Below are positions 38,220 to 50,900 of a DNA stretch of 64,000 nucleotides, piece after piece. The stretch is from Tubiluchus corallicola. Its lineage: Eukaryota > Priapulida > Priapulimorpha > Priapulimorphida > Tubiluchidae. Position 1 is the first letter of the stretch. Every line of letters begins with the position of its first letter. The notes below the pieces were generated by a model. The model saw only the letters and a program-made list of their open reading frames with translations, was not told where the DNA came from and did not search any database. The position numbers and the translations under genes were made by a program. The stretch covers positions 805,160-869,159 of the forward strand of contig JAQGDQ010002366.1 in assembly GCA_030141605.1 (NCBI GenBank). The letters are read 5' to 3'.

Positions 38220-38445
38220 AAAGTAACTTTATAATAATGATGGATAGTCCTTGACAATTTACAAATGTATTTTTCACAATAATGTCATCACTATTAATCA
38301 ATCTGTTAACATCATTATAACTATGTAGGGCACATAGCTCGCTAGCTTGTTTACTTTATAGAAAACAATTATTTGTCCAAGAGGTGGTGAAACGGATCAC
38401 ATGTTCTGTGAAACGAGACAAAATAAAAAATGATATATCCTTCTC
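38220..38445. repeat. Second copy of the repeat found inside the ZPR1 intron 1 element
   Basis: Blocks AACTTTATAATAATGATGGAT, TAGAAAACA(A/C)TTATTTGTCCAA, GTGAAACGGATCAC and ACAAAATAAAAAATGATATA occur here and at 42240-42685 in the same order. This copy lacks about 200 bp of the middle and shows no intact terminal inverted repeats, so it is a diverged or truncated family member. Confidence 0.75.
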
Positions 38446-38527
38446 CGCTCCCAACAAATATAAAGATATTTGACATTTAGTATGCTCAGTAGTGGTGAAC
38501 ATCGAAAGGTTTTTATTAAAAATAGGT

Positions 38528-38531
38528 AATG

Positions 38532-38568
<37 letters not shown>

Positions 38569-38578
38569 TAAAAGCAAT
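38528..38578. repeat. (AAT)n microsatellite
   Basis: About fourteen AAT units with minor interruptions (ATG, AAC) follow directly after the repeat at 38220-38445. AAT tails are also seen on the SINE at 56205, so this could be a retroelement or MITE tail. Confidence 0.9.
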
Positions 38579-39379
38579 TGGTAGTGTTAAACTGTAATTG
38601 GTAGCAACTATACGCATTCCAGTTTTGAAACTATATAACCTCATGCTGCTTATGATATTCCAGAATCCAGATGTTTCTAGCATTTTTCGGTAATAATGAG
38701 AGTCAATTAACAGGTTTTGTCAATATGAGAAAGCTGAAATTGGTACTCTAATGATCTTAGGTACTAGAAACTGGTATATACAGTCAAATAAAATTCAAAC
38801 TCTCTTTCTATTGTGATTTAAATGACCTAATTATTTTGTGTTGTGACACATCTCAACTGCTAGACTTCCATATTACCATGAAAAGTAATTGGTGTTACTT
38901 AACAGTGTCTATGAATTTGTTGAACAATAAGTCTTCATGCGACTTGCATAAAAAATTTAATACATGTTAATTTGAACTAACCACTATGGACAAATTGTTA
39001 ACTGTGCATCATTCAGTAAGAGTAATTAAGTCTAAGTTACTTACAATTCTAAGTTAACTGGTATCAATGGTAAATTGTTACTAGTAATTTAGCTGTAACA
39101 TAACGCATAACTACATTTTTCTAATTAGATAAAATTATAATTACTCGACCTGTTTGTGTCGCAGTTGACATGAGAACTATATTCTTCAAATGGCAAAAAA
39201 GTTGTCTATGTTAAAAAATACACTTGCACAGAGAAAAGGAATACGGCCTGATCTGACTCCAATGCAATGAAAGAAAACAAAAAACCGTTGGCAAAATTAA
39301 AAACGAAGAGAAAAGAAACAGTTCAAGCAGGGTAAGAAGACTGGTGGTCGATCAAAAGAGGAACATCGAAACTAGACAG

Positions 39380-41090
39380 CACCATGCATGGATCTACGAA
39401 CAGCTCCAAAAGTGACCTGGACCGATTTGGTGGAAAGGCAATAAACGTAGTAGATGGTGGAACAAAGCTTACTAGCAAAAACTGTCAAGTTAAAGACTTT
39501 TTGTTACTAAATACTTATTTTGTTCTTAAGAATCTTTTACAAAATATGTATATAATGTATATAATTTTGAAAGTCTCTTAAGCAAATATGATGAACTTCT
39601 AGTGCGTGTTGAGGAAGTTAAGGCTAATATTATTTTTGGTACAGATACTTGTTGAATTGATCAGACTAGTGATGGCCTTATAAATGTTGACAGCTATATT
39701 CCTGTAAGAAAAAGTACAAATGAAATATATGGTAGGGTAATGCTCTACATTAAAAGCAGCAAAAAATTTCTAGATGGCTCTGAGTTAAATCTGAGGATGC
39801 TTTGTGTGCATATATGGATAAAAAGTGAAAATGTTAAAATGCCTTTTTGAGGTAATTTATCATAAGGGGGCCAGCCCTCTTGAACTCCATATGAAATTGC
39901 CTGAGCAGATTCGAAAAGCTGTCGAACTTATAGCAGTGGTAAAATATTATTTGCAGATGATTTTAATTTACCAGATATAGACTGGAATAACTACATATAA
40001 TATTATATCAGTATAGCGTCAAAGTCGATACAGAGACAATGATTTGAGAATTTATTTGTTCAGCATATTCTATGACAAGATTAATGATTTATTTCTTATT
40101 CAGCATGTGTCTCAGCCAACCATCCTGCCAGAGAGGAAGAGACAATCTGAATTGTTTTGATTAAGTTATTTCAGTTAATGAAAATAATGTTTTTAACCTG
40201 GATACAGTTTCACAAAGCTGTCACTAACTTAACGACGACGTTGTTAATAGTTACCTGAATGCAATAACGACGTAATTAACTTAGAGACAGCTTTGTGAAA
40301 CCGGGCCCTGTATATATTACCAGTCCCCTGGGCAAAGCTAAAATAATAATTATTTTAACCTGGGGATTTTTAACAAGTGTTGAACAATGTGTATCAGCTG
40401 ACCAATGTAGGTATTATGATAACAACAAGGTTGATTCTGTAAAATGCGTAACTTGCTATCACAAGCTGATTTGACAGAACTTATCAATGGAACTGATATT
40501 GAAAACGTATGGGAAGCATTTTCTGGAATTAGAAAACAAATTGTAAAATTGTGTGCGCTAAAATTAAAAGTTACAAATAAGGGAAAAGTAAACCCACCCT
40601 AGTTTAGTCATAGAGCTAGATGAGTAGTAAGAAAAAAGTATTTTGCTTTTCAAAGGTATCGTGAATCAAGGTCCCACAGATGCTACATGGAATACGTTAA
40701 AAAGGGGAACGGCGCCGTCATTTAATAAAAGTTGACCATGAAAAAGAACTTTACAAAAAAGTCAAAAAGAATCCAGAAGCATGCAATATGTAAATAGCAG
40801 AAACAAGATTCGCTCACCCATTTCTAGGCTGAAAAAATGTTAAGAAATTATTGCTTAAAATTAATGTAAACAAGGTTGCAGGTCCTGATAATGCAAATCC
40901 TAGAATATTAAAAGAGGCAACTGAATTTGTGCATTTCCCGCTGTTTGAAGAAATTTTGAACTCAGATGTATTAATGAACAGTGAAAAGGAAGGATTGCTA
41001 GAAATTAGAAATCTAGTGAACGAATGTATGGAATACAGGATAAAGACAAATAAAGATATTAAACTTGGAAAAGACAAATAAAAGATCAGC
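39380..41090 (+). pseudogene. Degenerate CR1/L2-like LINE (endonuclease plus start of reverse transcriptase)
   Basis: Successive frames give recognisable endonuclease phrases: KYDELLVRVEEVKANIIFGTD (about 39585-39650), VMLYIKSS, then FNLPDIDWNNY (about 39962-39995) and a QHVSQPT phrase near 40100. Further on, NKVAGPDNANPRILKEA (40870-40920) corresponds to the conserved start of the reverse-transcriptase domain. Stops and frameshifts occur every few dozen codons. The copy is interrupted by a small MITE at 40205-40310 and ends without a readable tail. Confidence 0.7.
40205..40310. mobile_element. Small hairpin MITE inside the LINE relic
   Basis: About 105 bp with inverted ends: TTTCACAAAGCTGTC on the left and GACAGCTTTGTGAAAC on the right, followed by CGGGCCCTG, with inner inverted TTAACGACG/CGTAATTAA segments. 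The left end seems to have lost the GGGCCCGG part. It lies between the endonuclease and RT parts of the LINE relic, so it inserted later. Similar GGGCCCGGTTTCACAAAG hairpins are common in marine invertebrate genomes (from memory). Confidence 0.75.
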
Positions 41091-41940
41091 GTTAAAGAAG
41101 AAAAGACTTTGCACCCTATAAAGGTGCCCGCCTCTGATAGGTGGAGAGAGTCGAGTATCGCAATCGCAATTATGGTTTTGTACAGAAACTTGCAAGTTGC
41201 ACTACCTTAGTCATTGATATTGCTTATTTACATTAAATAATTGTTTGCAATCTTTGCGCAAATGTTTGTTTACATTAACGTTTTTTTCAATTAAGACGCC
41301 TTATGGGGTGCAGTAATCTTAGAAGTATAGGTATAGCTTGCCTTGGGCCCTGGAGTAATTTTTTGAAGAGTTCGTCTATTACTTATGTCGATCAATTATT
41401 CGTCCCGCATGCACATTCTCAGAAAATGCAATTATCCGTTATGCTTTTTGTCATAGGGGACATTTGTCATTTTGACTACTTCGGGCATTGTTTAGAAGTA
41501 GAACAAAGTCTTTTTGCAGTGCTCTAGCTGTTTTGAGGAAGGTAGTAATGTTGGCCTGATTAACAGCTGTATGTTCTTCTAGTCAATGCAGATCTTTTCT
41601 ATTAAATAGTAAGTATTTATATTGACATTTTTGGTAGGCTACCGGTATAGTTTTAACTCCCCTGCCGTTGATCGGACTACCGGAGAAGGCTGCCCGGTCT
41701 TCCAAAATGGTCGACCTTTCGGATAAATCCAAAATAGATGGGCATCAAGCAAAAGGCAAAAAGATGTGCGACTGGGAAAAGTTGATCCGACGTGTGCGAC
41801 CTATCAGAAGCTATTATGTACCACACGAATGGCAGTGTTTATTATAGCACATAATTGTACCGGACTACCTGTAATTGATAAAATGTTATTTTTAAAGAAA
41901 ATCAAATTTGTTTCAGGGTTGACAGACAAACAGCATAATA
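41091..41940. promoter_or_regulatory. ZPR1: Upstream region of ZPR1
   Basis: The GC-richer patch at about 41640-41760 (CTACCGG repeated, GCCCGGTC) is the likeliest promoter or 5' exon. TTTGTTTCAG ending at 41916 is a good acceptor 24 bases before the ZPR1 ATG, so a 5'UTR intron is likely. An ATG at 41707 with a good context opens a 34-codon frame but cannot be joined to ZPR1 with confidence. Confidence 0.4.
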
Positions 41941-44900
41941 ATGGAAGGAGATGTTAAAGCGCATCCTGTCTTTAAGGAACTTAGTGCAGACCAGGAAGAT
42001 ACTGGAATTTCTGAGATTGAGAGCCTTTGCGTGAACTGTGAAGAAAACGTAATATGTTTGGTCACAAGTTAGTGTAGGGCGCCGAGTAACCCATTAGCCG
42101 AAGTAGGACACTTCCGGTAAAGTGCATGTGCTAAATTTGCAGAAAAGTAGTGTCGTACATGGGCAGCCCAAGTAAAGCACTGGTGATTTTTGTCAAGAAT
42201 CAATAATTATGATGACATAATTTCTTTTACAGAAAAATTAACTTTATAATAATGATGGATGACTATTTACAAAATTAACGTGTTTTTTACAATAGTATCA
42301 TCAATAGTATTATTAGCTCCATTAAAATCATCATATTAAACTAAAGTATCTAATGCTTATAATGCTTTAAAGAGAGAAACAGTACTATGCACACATTTAT
42401 TACAGAAATAATTGCAAGTTTAAAAATTAGAGAGATGCTGCTAAGCCTTCACAACACCAAAAGGTAATTGTTAACTTTTTAGAAATAGCAAAGACAATTA
42501 GTTTTAATAATATCAATAATATTGTAACATGCAGGGAACTGTCTTACATGGCTTGCTAGCCCATGTAAGGCACCTAGGTCGCTAGAACATTTACTTATTA
42601 GAAAACACTTATTTGTCCAACAAGTAGTGAAACGGATCACCTGTCTGTGCAGCGAGACAAAATAAAAAATGATATACCTTAAACAAATGTCGAAATCGCC
42701 TAAAAAGTGGTTTTATTTCACTTCAACAATATTAATATCGAAGCCAAACTTAATATTGTCCGTTCAACCAGCTCAGAATAAAATTCTTTTATTTCATCAG
42801 ATGTATAATAAATTATTCGACGTGTATTGACGTTTTTAATTATTATTATTATTACATAAACAAGACAACGGACGCTTAACAACTCAATTCGCGACCTATC
42901 GCTAGTGTCCTACTTGGGCAGCCCATGTACGACACGGCCTACTTGGGCTAACCCGTGTACGACGCATCCTACTTGGGCTAGTCCATGTAGGCCAATTGTC
43001 CTACTTCGGCTAGTGGGTTACTCGGCGCCCAACAGTTAGAAATCTTTGTATTGGTTTATCATGAAGAGGTTCAAACTAATTAGAACATGTGGTTGTTTTA
43101 CAAGTTCAACCTTGCTTGTTAAATACATCAATTTGTAATTGCTAATCTTTGAGATTATCTTCAAAATTATCTTGTACATTGCAGGGTGTCACTCGTCTTC
43201 TTTTGACTCGAATACCGCATTTTAAAGACGTGATTGTTAGTTCGTTTTCCTGTCCTCATTGTGGTTATTCAAACAATGAGATTCAGTCAGGTGGCAGGAT
43301 ACAAGACTATGGAATTCGGATCACAGTTAATATTCAGAATGAAAAGGTTTTGCTAAAACATTATGATTATCAATTAGTCAGTAAAATTTAATTGCTTTGC
43401 CATTTTTGTTTTGAGTATTTAAATTCTTCCTCTAGGATTTGTTTGATTTTTAACAAAAAAAAACCTTGTGTGCAGATTTTATATTAATGAAATACATAAG
43501 CTTTTAATAACTTATTTGGAATCTCATTGAAATACTAACAAACAAAACATTGTTATATTATACAACATAACATAACAAAATAACATGATATATAAAATAG
43601 TGATGTATACGTAAAAACACGATGCATCATATTTTTAAACATGTATTTTTATCTGGTGTCATTTTTCTTTAATTTCTAAACTAAGCTGTAGTTCTTTTTT
43701 GGCAAGATGTCAAGTTTAAATTCTAATAGAAAATATTGCATGAGCTCTTTAATTTTTTTATATTGACTTCTGATGCTTTGTCTTTACATTTTCTATTATA
43801 GGACTTAAATCGCCAAATTGTGAGGACCGATTATTGTACTGTTCAAATACCTGAAATTTCTTTTGAGATACCTCCAAATACTCAAAAAGGCGGTTAGTAT
43901 TTCAAAACAGTTTTAACAACAAAATACCTGCAACAGCACCAAAAATATTGTCCCTTCATTGTATGGTAGCATTCGAGTAGAAATTAATTTGGATATTCCA
44001 CATTGTATCAGGAAAGAAGTATGTAAACTTTATTGCTGCTCTAAATACATAATTTGATAATAATGCAATTGGTATTAATAATGAAAGGCCTGAAACTGTA
44101 AAATACAAATGAAAAATAGAGGACTGCCACTTAGACCTGATAGCTTTAGTAAAATTAAATAGGCCTAGAGTCTCTTAATAAAATGCAACATCTATTTTGT
44201 TGTGGATGGCATGAAGATAATGCTGAAATGGCCAACTGATTTCTATTCGAGTGATAATGTACAATTAATGGATCATGCTTTTCGGTGGCTGTTATACCTT
44301 TTTTATCTATAAGTTAGAATTTCCAATTGACAGAGTTTTAGAAAAGTACTGTTTTTATCATAGCAAGGGTTTGGCCACCCTGTGCTATAGCCAAATTGAC
44401 TGCCTCCTTCCTTAAATGTAATATGCGTTCGGCCGCTACATACACACGTATATGAAAGATATTTAATCATGTAAACCAAAATTTGCAATCAAATCAGGAA
44501 GACCACGGAGCACCAATTCCACGAGAAATGCTGAGAGTTAGTTGTAGAGGAACATGGCTGCGCCTGAAACAATGATGTTATAATAATTATTGTGTTTTAC
44601 GTTTCAAATTAAAAATATGCCTTTATATGACTGCAATATAAAATTTGAGGCCGGGTGTGGTATAAAAATAAATTGCCCCAGGCAACTAGATGGCAACAGA
44701 AATATTTTTATTGCTGGCCTTATTAGCAGAAAGTATTGGCCGCCCTGTACGGCCCGCACACCACTGTCCGCGTTATGCCACTGTGTCATAATGACTGTAC
44801 AAAATACATGCTGTTCCTTGAAAACAAGGAATCAAAAACAATAAATTTTTGTTGCACTTAAATTTCTGGCTGAGACCTATAGACAACAGCACGAGAACCA

Positions 44901-47900
44901 AACGCTAGGTGTTTGACTTGAACTGTGACATTGTGGCCAACTAAAAATAGATAGTTAGTGGTGTTAGTCAGCTTGTCGGTGGTCGATTTTTTCGTAGTAT
45001 AATTTATTAGACTGCATAACAATGAATTTTTAATTCGTACATACTTAGTGAATAGCGTAAATATGCAATAATGAAACTGTTGTATATTTGTTTTAACATG
45101 TTTTAACAACTACCTACTACCATTATCAGCAGAAAAAACAAACCATCATAAGGTACCTACAGGGTAAGTCAAAACTCAAAAGTAACTAGCCATTTTTGTA
45201 AGTGTATGACTATAATGTATCAAAAAAGTTTTGAAAGGCTTAACAGCATGATTTGATAGTGAAGCTGTTTAAGTTTTATTCCGAACAAAAAGCAAGTAAT
45301 CAAAAAGAAGAAAAGGAACGATTAACATATAGCTAGCTCTTAATATTACACACTTAAACTTTTAATTTTGTTGGGTTAGCATCAGGAATTGTTATCAATA
45401 GTGTTTACGTTTTTTAGAAAGATACTTGGAAAATTTTAATTTTGTTAGTTGATGCCTGTACTTTTCTAAATGTTATGCCCTATATTATCTAGCTTTGACC
45501 ACTGTTGAAGGCATATTGGAGAGGGCAATTAGTGGATTACAACAGCAACAACCTGTAAGAAGGGTTAGTAAAAATTAAATTGATATTTTATCATCTGTGG
45601 TTTCTGTTGTTATGGTCAGCATTACAAAAATATTTTCTCTGTCATTGGCTCTGTTCACTTGATTTATTATTATCTATCTTGGATTCTTCTAATTTTTGTA
45701 AACAACATTGCATGTCTTGTGTGTATTTTAGTTTTGCTTTTAATTTGACGCTGTGGCTTTATATTAGTTTTTCCAGACTCGCTGTATGTTACTATTAATG
45801 TATACATGATTTGAATTATGATGATGATGATGATGATGGCAATGTTAACAATATTAATTCAATATTTTAATTGACAGATACTAATCTTATGTAAATCTTG
45901 TTATTGATATGTATTGTTGAATCTTAGGATCGCATGGTTTCTATACAAGTTGCTGCTTCAATATTAGCTAATATAATTTTCGGTTGTATCTATAATGGAG
46001 CAGAGATATTTTGATTAAATTTATTTGACACTTAAATATGTAAGCTTGTGTGTAGAAATGGGCTGTGCTTACCAGGTGATTTTAACTAACTACTGAGTAA
46101 TTGATAAGCTGGTATTTCTTCAATGTAAAGCTAGTTAGCTAAGATGCTTTAGTTTTGACTGGCAGCTTACATAGTAGAAATAAAGTCAGCCCACGGGCGA
46201 GGGGGAGGTCTCTAAATCAGTTTAGCATATATCTCTAGAGACCTTTAGCTTTTCACTTGGTTATAAACACAAAAATAGCAGCTTTCCTGGCATGCTGGAA
46301 AGTTTGACTGAGGTATATAATAAAGGAAGACAAATCATTCATTCTTTTTCCATTTGTTTTTATGTGATGACAATGGTATTTTGTTCTAACAGTGTCCTAA
46401 ATTTCACTAATACTTAATTAACGTAACTAGAAATGTTTACATTCATATGAAGGTGTGTGTGTCCCACCAGATAGCGCTTATTTCATCATCTACTTGCATT
46501 CTCTTCTGTGAAAGAGGTGAGCTATTATGACAATTAATTAGTCAGTAATTAGACTGCCATTAACTAGCTCATGTACTTGTTTTAGGCTCTTGACAAATCT
46601 TTAGCTGAACAACTTGACAATGTCATTTCGAAACTAGAAGATTATTGTCGGAAAAGTGTTCCATTTACTTTGGTATGTAACAAGGTGTATTTGTACAGAA
46701 GGCCGGAATTTTCAAACTGAAAATGTTAACACGAGTATCTGCAATTTGTTTGGACTATATCTTTGTTACACTACTAGATATAAAAATAGTTTTGTACCAC
46801 ATGGTGTGGCCACATTTTTAGTTTGGTCATATTACGCATTTTATAGCAGTTTGTTAATTAGTATCTTTTTGTAAATGTTCAATCTGCCAATTGTAAACTA
46901 AATAAAATAAAAATCATGACTCCATGACTCACATAGGTTGATGCTAAAGACTGACTATTTCCTAAATATTATGTGCCAAACTTCATCTACTGGCTTGACT
47001 TTGGTAAAACTGGCACTAATGAATAAGTCAAAGTTGGAATCCTACAAAAAGTAGTCATTCGGAACAATCAGTTATTGTTCTGAGTTATTATAGTTGATGG
47101 AAAAGCAAAAGTGCCAAAAAATGTGAACAAGAATTTTTGCCTGTTTCGATGTTGTCTCTGTTTGCTTCTGTAGCAGAAACAAGGTACTGTCATTCTTTTT
47201 TGGAATAATTTATTCGTTATTTGTAATTAGTCAGGACTTAGTGACCAATAAATTTCAGTATCTCATGATTGGAAGTAAGGCTGTAGATGACTTTACAAGT
47301 GTTGCATTTATGTCAGTCGATAATTATTGATACCTGATTGCGCAAAAACTGTGCACTACTTTTAGATAAAACTTCTGTCATGGCCATCTATAACCAAAAA
47401 AGTGTTTTTTGAAATTTTTTAAATTTTTCTCCCGAGTGCAATATTTTTTTGTATACTTTGGCGTACTCCATGTTGGTATTCACTCATAGGTAGGGCCTAC
47501 TCAAAGAGCTGTTTGTAGTGTGAGTCGAGCCTGATTCATTATCAAGAATATCCCTCTAAGATGAGCCACTGGACTAGTAGAGGTGTTTCAGTCAAGGTTT
47601 ATGAATGATATGGCCTAGATATCGAACCTGCATCATTTACACAAAACGTGAATGTTTTACCAACTCAGCCAAAACTGTGCCAAATAAAAATTTTATAAAT
47701 ATTTTAACTAAGAGCTGTTGTCTGTGTATAGGTTCTAGATGATCCAAGCGGGAACAGTTATGTTCAAAACTACCTAGCTCCTAAAAATGACCCGGCCTTG
47801 ACTATCGAGAAATATATGAGAAATTTGGAGCAAAACAAAATGCTAGCACTAGTAGTGAGTAGAATATTATTTTTAACTTAAGATAGTTAATTAGTTAGTT

Positions 47901-50900
47901 TTTTATGATTAGGCATTAAACTGACATGAAAGAATTAGACTGCATAACATTCTATTTCTTATCGTTATATCGAGGTTACAAAATTTTCAAAAACAGCATT
48001 TTTCCATGCTGGTACTGGAGTAAACTGTGTATATTCTGGTAATGACAGCTTGAAGCCTGTAGCAGACAAATGGTTGGATGACAGCTAACTGAGTAAAAGA
48101 GCAGTGTTGGTACGGCTGTAGATCAAGCTAGTTATGAGATTATGAGTGGGTATGGAATTTGTACAAAACTATAGTATGACCTGTGCTGTTAATAATATCG
48201 AAAACCATTTTAAGTCTAAAGAAAAGATCACAAAAATATTAACATTTTTAGCATCTTTTATTAGTCAAAGTTAAACACTGAAATATTACGTTGATGACTA
48301 TATTGACAAGCTTGAATGCCTGACATTCCTTGATATCCACAATTTGGACACGCATTAACGTGGCAGCTACATATGCAACAGAAGTGCTCAATACTCGGTG
48401 TCGGGTCTTTGGTGTTTACGACCATGGCACCCACAATCTAAGAGCACGAGCTAAGGTGCACCTTTCAGCACATTTTTTTTTGCTTTTACTTTTCTTTATT
48501 TAACTAGTTGCTACATAAAAATATATAACATTTAACTCATTTTCTATTAGTTTGTGAGCTTGGTTGCTACTGTTTGTTTTAGTGGCTTAATAAAATTGGC
48601 TTTTAAGAAGCAGAACTTTTCTCATCAAAGTCAAACTATATATCTGGGTTATAACTAACTTTATGTGTCATGATAGTCGATTTTTTTTGAGTCAACATAA
48701 AATCTTGTTGTGCTGCCCCGGTACACTCCTGGAGACTTGTCCTTTCATAGACGAGAGTTCTCACTGCTGTCGTTCTTTCCAAACTAGGGTTTTAAATTAT
48801 GCCTCTAAAATTAGGGATCCAAATTCTGGATGCAGGTCTGCATATGCAATGTGATATCAGAGAACAGATTGTAGAACCTAAATTATAAATGCTGTGTACA
48901 AAAGTTCTACAAAAGTTTTTAATGAACAAATTTTAATTCTGATTAAAACAAAAAGTTGGTACTGGGGGTGTTTTGAACTCATCAAATTATTCTTGTACTA
49001 GTCAGTAAAGATTAAACGAGTTGCATCAAACTGCAGACTAATTAACCCTATAACTATATTTTCAGGAAGGTGATGCTGAGGACAATGGTGAAATATCTGC
49101 ATCTGCACCGCTTCCACAAGACATAAAAGAAGAGGTAAAAATTTGTTTATTTTTACTGATTTCATTTCATATTGTACGAAATATTGGTGTAGCTGTAAAT
49201 AGTGCAAGTTGCTACATGTTCATATGAATAACCTGGTGATACAAGTTACTACTACTAGAGCCGTTGGTTGAACAACTATTTACATTCTGATACAAGCATA
49301 CTTTGATCTTCAGTTTGATTTCTGAAGGATGTTGTCCGAGCTAAGACCTCAAAACTGTGCCAGTGTCTAGTTGACAGTAGAGGATTTGTTGATTAGGCAA
49401 GCGTTTACCTAGAGATAATGCATAGTGCCTTGGCCCCCCGGCCTGCAAAAATTAGTTGTTTATGAGAATGCATGCAGTTGTAATCTGTACATTTCAAAAA
49501 TATGACTACACCTTTACCTTAACTACACTTGTATTTCATGCTACAAAACAAAATAGTCATAAATTGTTTCGAAAATTACTAAAGTGAACTCATTCGTTTA
49601 GATCAGCTTTGTGCTACATCGTAGTTTGATGTTTGACATCATAAGTTCTTTTCAACTTCCATTTTGGTCTCGTATCTTTGCGATATTCCTAGAGTTATTG
49701 ACAACAATTTAGCTGTTTGCAGGCATATGTTAATGTAGTTCTGAGACATTTTCTGAAGTGATAACTTGGAAAGTCACTTACGAGAATTACTAGGTCCTGC
49801 AGAAATTGTTTACTTTGCTAGTTACTTTGGAGTTGTGAAAGCATATATATCCAGGCAGTTTATTTATGTCCTAGCATGATAGACACTTTGCTATGTATTA
49901 CATGTGTTTTATAATTTCTGCATGTTGGAATTCTTCCATATTCTTCTTTATTCTCTGGCATTACTATTGCTTGACTGTAGGGATCCAATCATGTTTACTG
50001 TTGATCTTGAAATTTATTCATACGTAACGTTTGCCGACAAAACTGAATCTGTTTGGGTAAATATTAGCTTAAAAATAAAAATATCAGACTCTTACACAAG
50101 TCAGATTGCCATCAAACTTTTCCGAAACTATTGAACATGTTAGTGGCTGTTTTTCAATTGTTGTTTGACTTATGAATAGCCTTTGTCATTGCTCGTGATG
50201 AATGGAAATGATTTTGTGTACAATACTGCCTCTTTGCTTTGCCTTTTGGTTTTAGCTACTTCTATTGACATTGTAATTTCATACTTCTGTACATCAGTAC
50301 TTAGTACCGTTTGCTTGATTTTCAAAGACAATGAACCTTTCGGGCTTCACTTGTTGCTGCAATGGTTCCCTATAAATATTGTGGCCTTGTGCAGAAACAC
50401 ATCAAGTTCTAGTGACCGGTGGACATCCCAAGTTTACTTCTTCTCTTGTCATTGAGTATAAATCTATCTGCTGTTCATTTATGCGTAATCGACTGACACA
50501 ACCTGTGAATCCTTGAATACTGTCAACCGGAAGATTGTCTTTTGTTACACTAGATGGCACACCACCAAGGTACAAGTTTCTGGGTGTGTTGTCAATTGAT
50601 AAACCTCTGTCAAGTTTTAATTCGTGCAAATCTGAATCAACTGTCAACGTAACTAGCTGAATATCTAGCAGCATAGCAATGCTGTGTCGGTCTCCATTGC
50701 ATAGGTAGTTTTCTGGTAGATTCACTGTTATGTTGTAGGGTTCCTGAAAGTTGTTGCTGATTAGTAAATTCACATTTCCTTCCACAGTCCTGAGAATGAA
50801 AAAGCTTCTTGGTGGACCTATCATAGCCATAAGCAAGCCTGTTGTGGTATTTTGTGGTTGTATGATGAGACTGAGTGACAGGCTGGTTCCGATGCTGAAT

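Noticed and set aside
41707-41811. ATG with good context and a 34-codon frame upstream of ZPR1
   Set aside because: No convincing donor links it in frame to 41941, and the sequence resembles no known protein; more likely a 5' exon or promoter sequence.
44590-45109. Open frames of 83-84 codons on both strands in ZPR1 intron 3
   Set aside because: Neither shows family resemblance, splice context or coding character.
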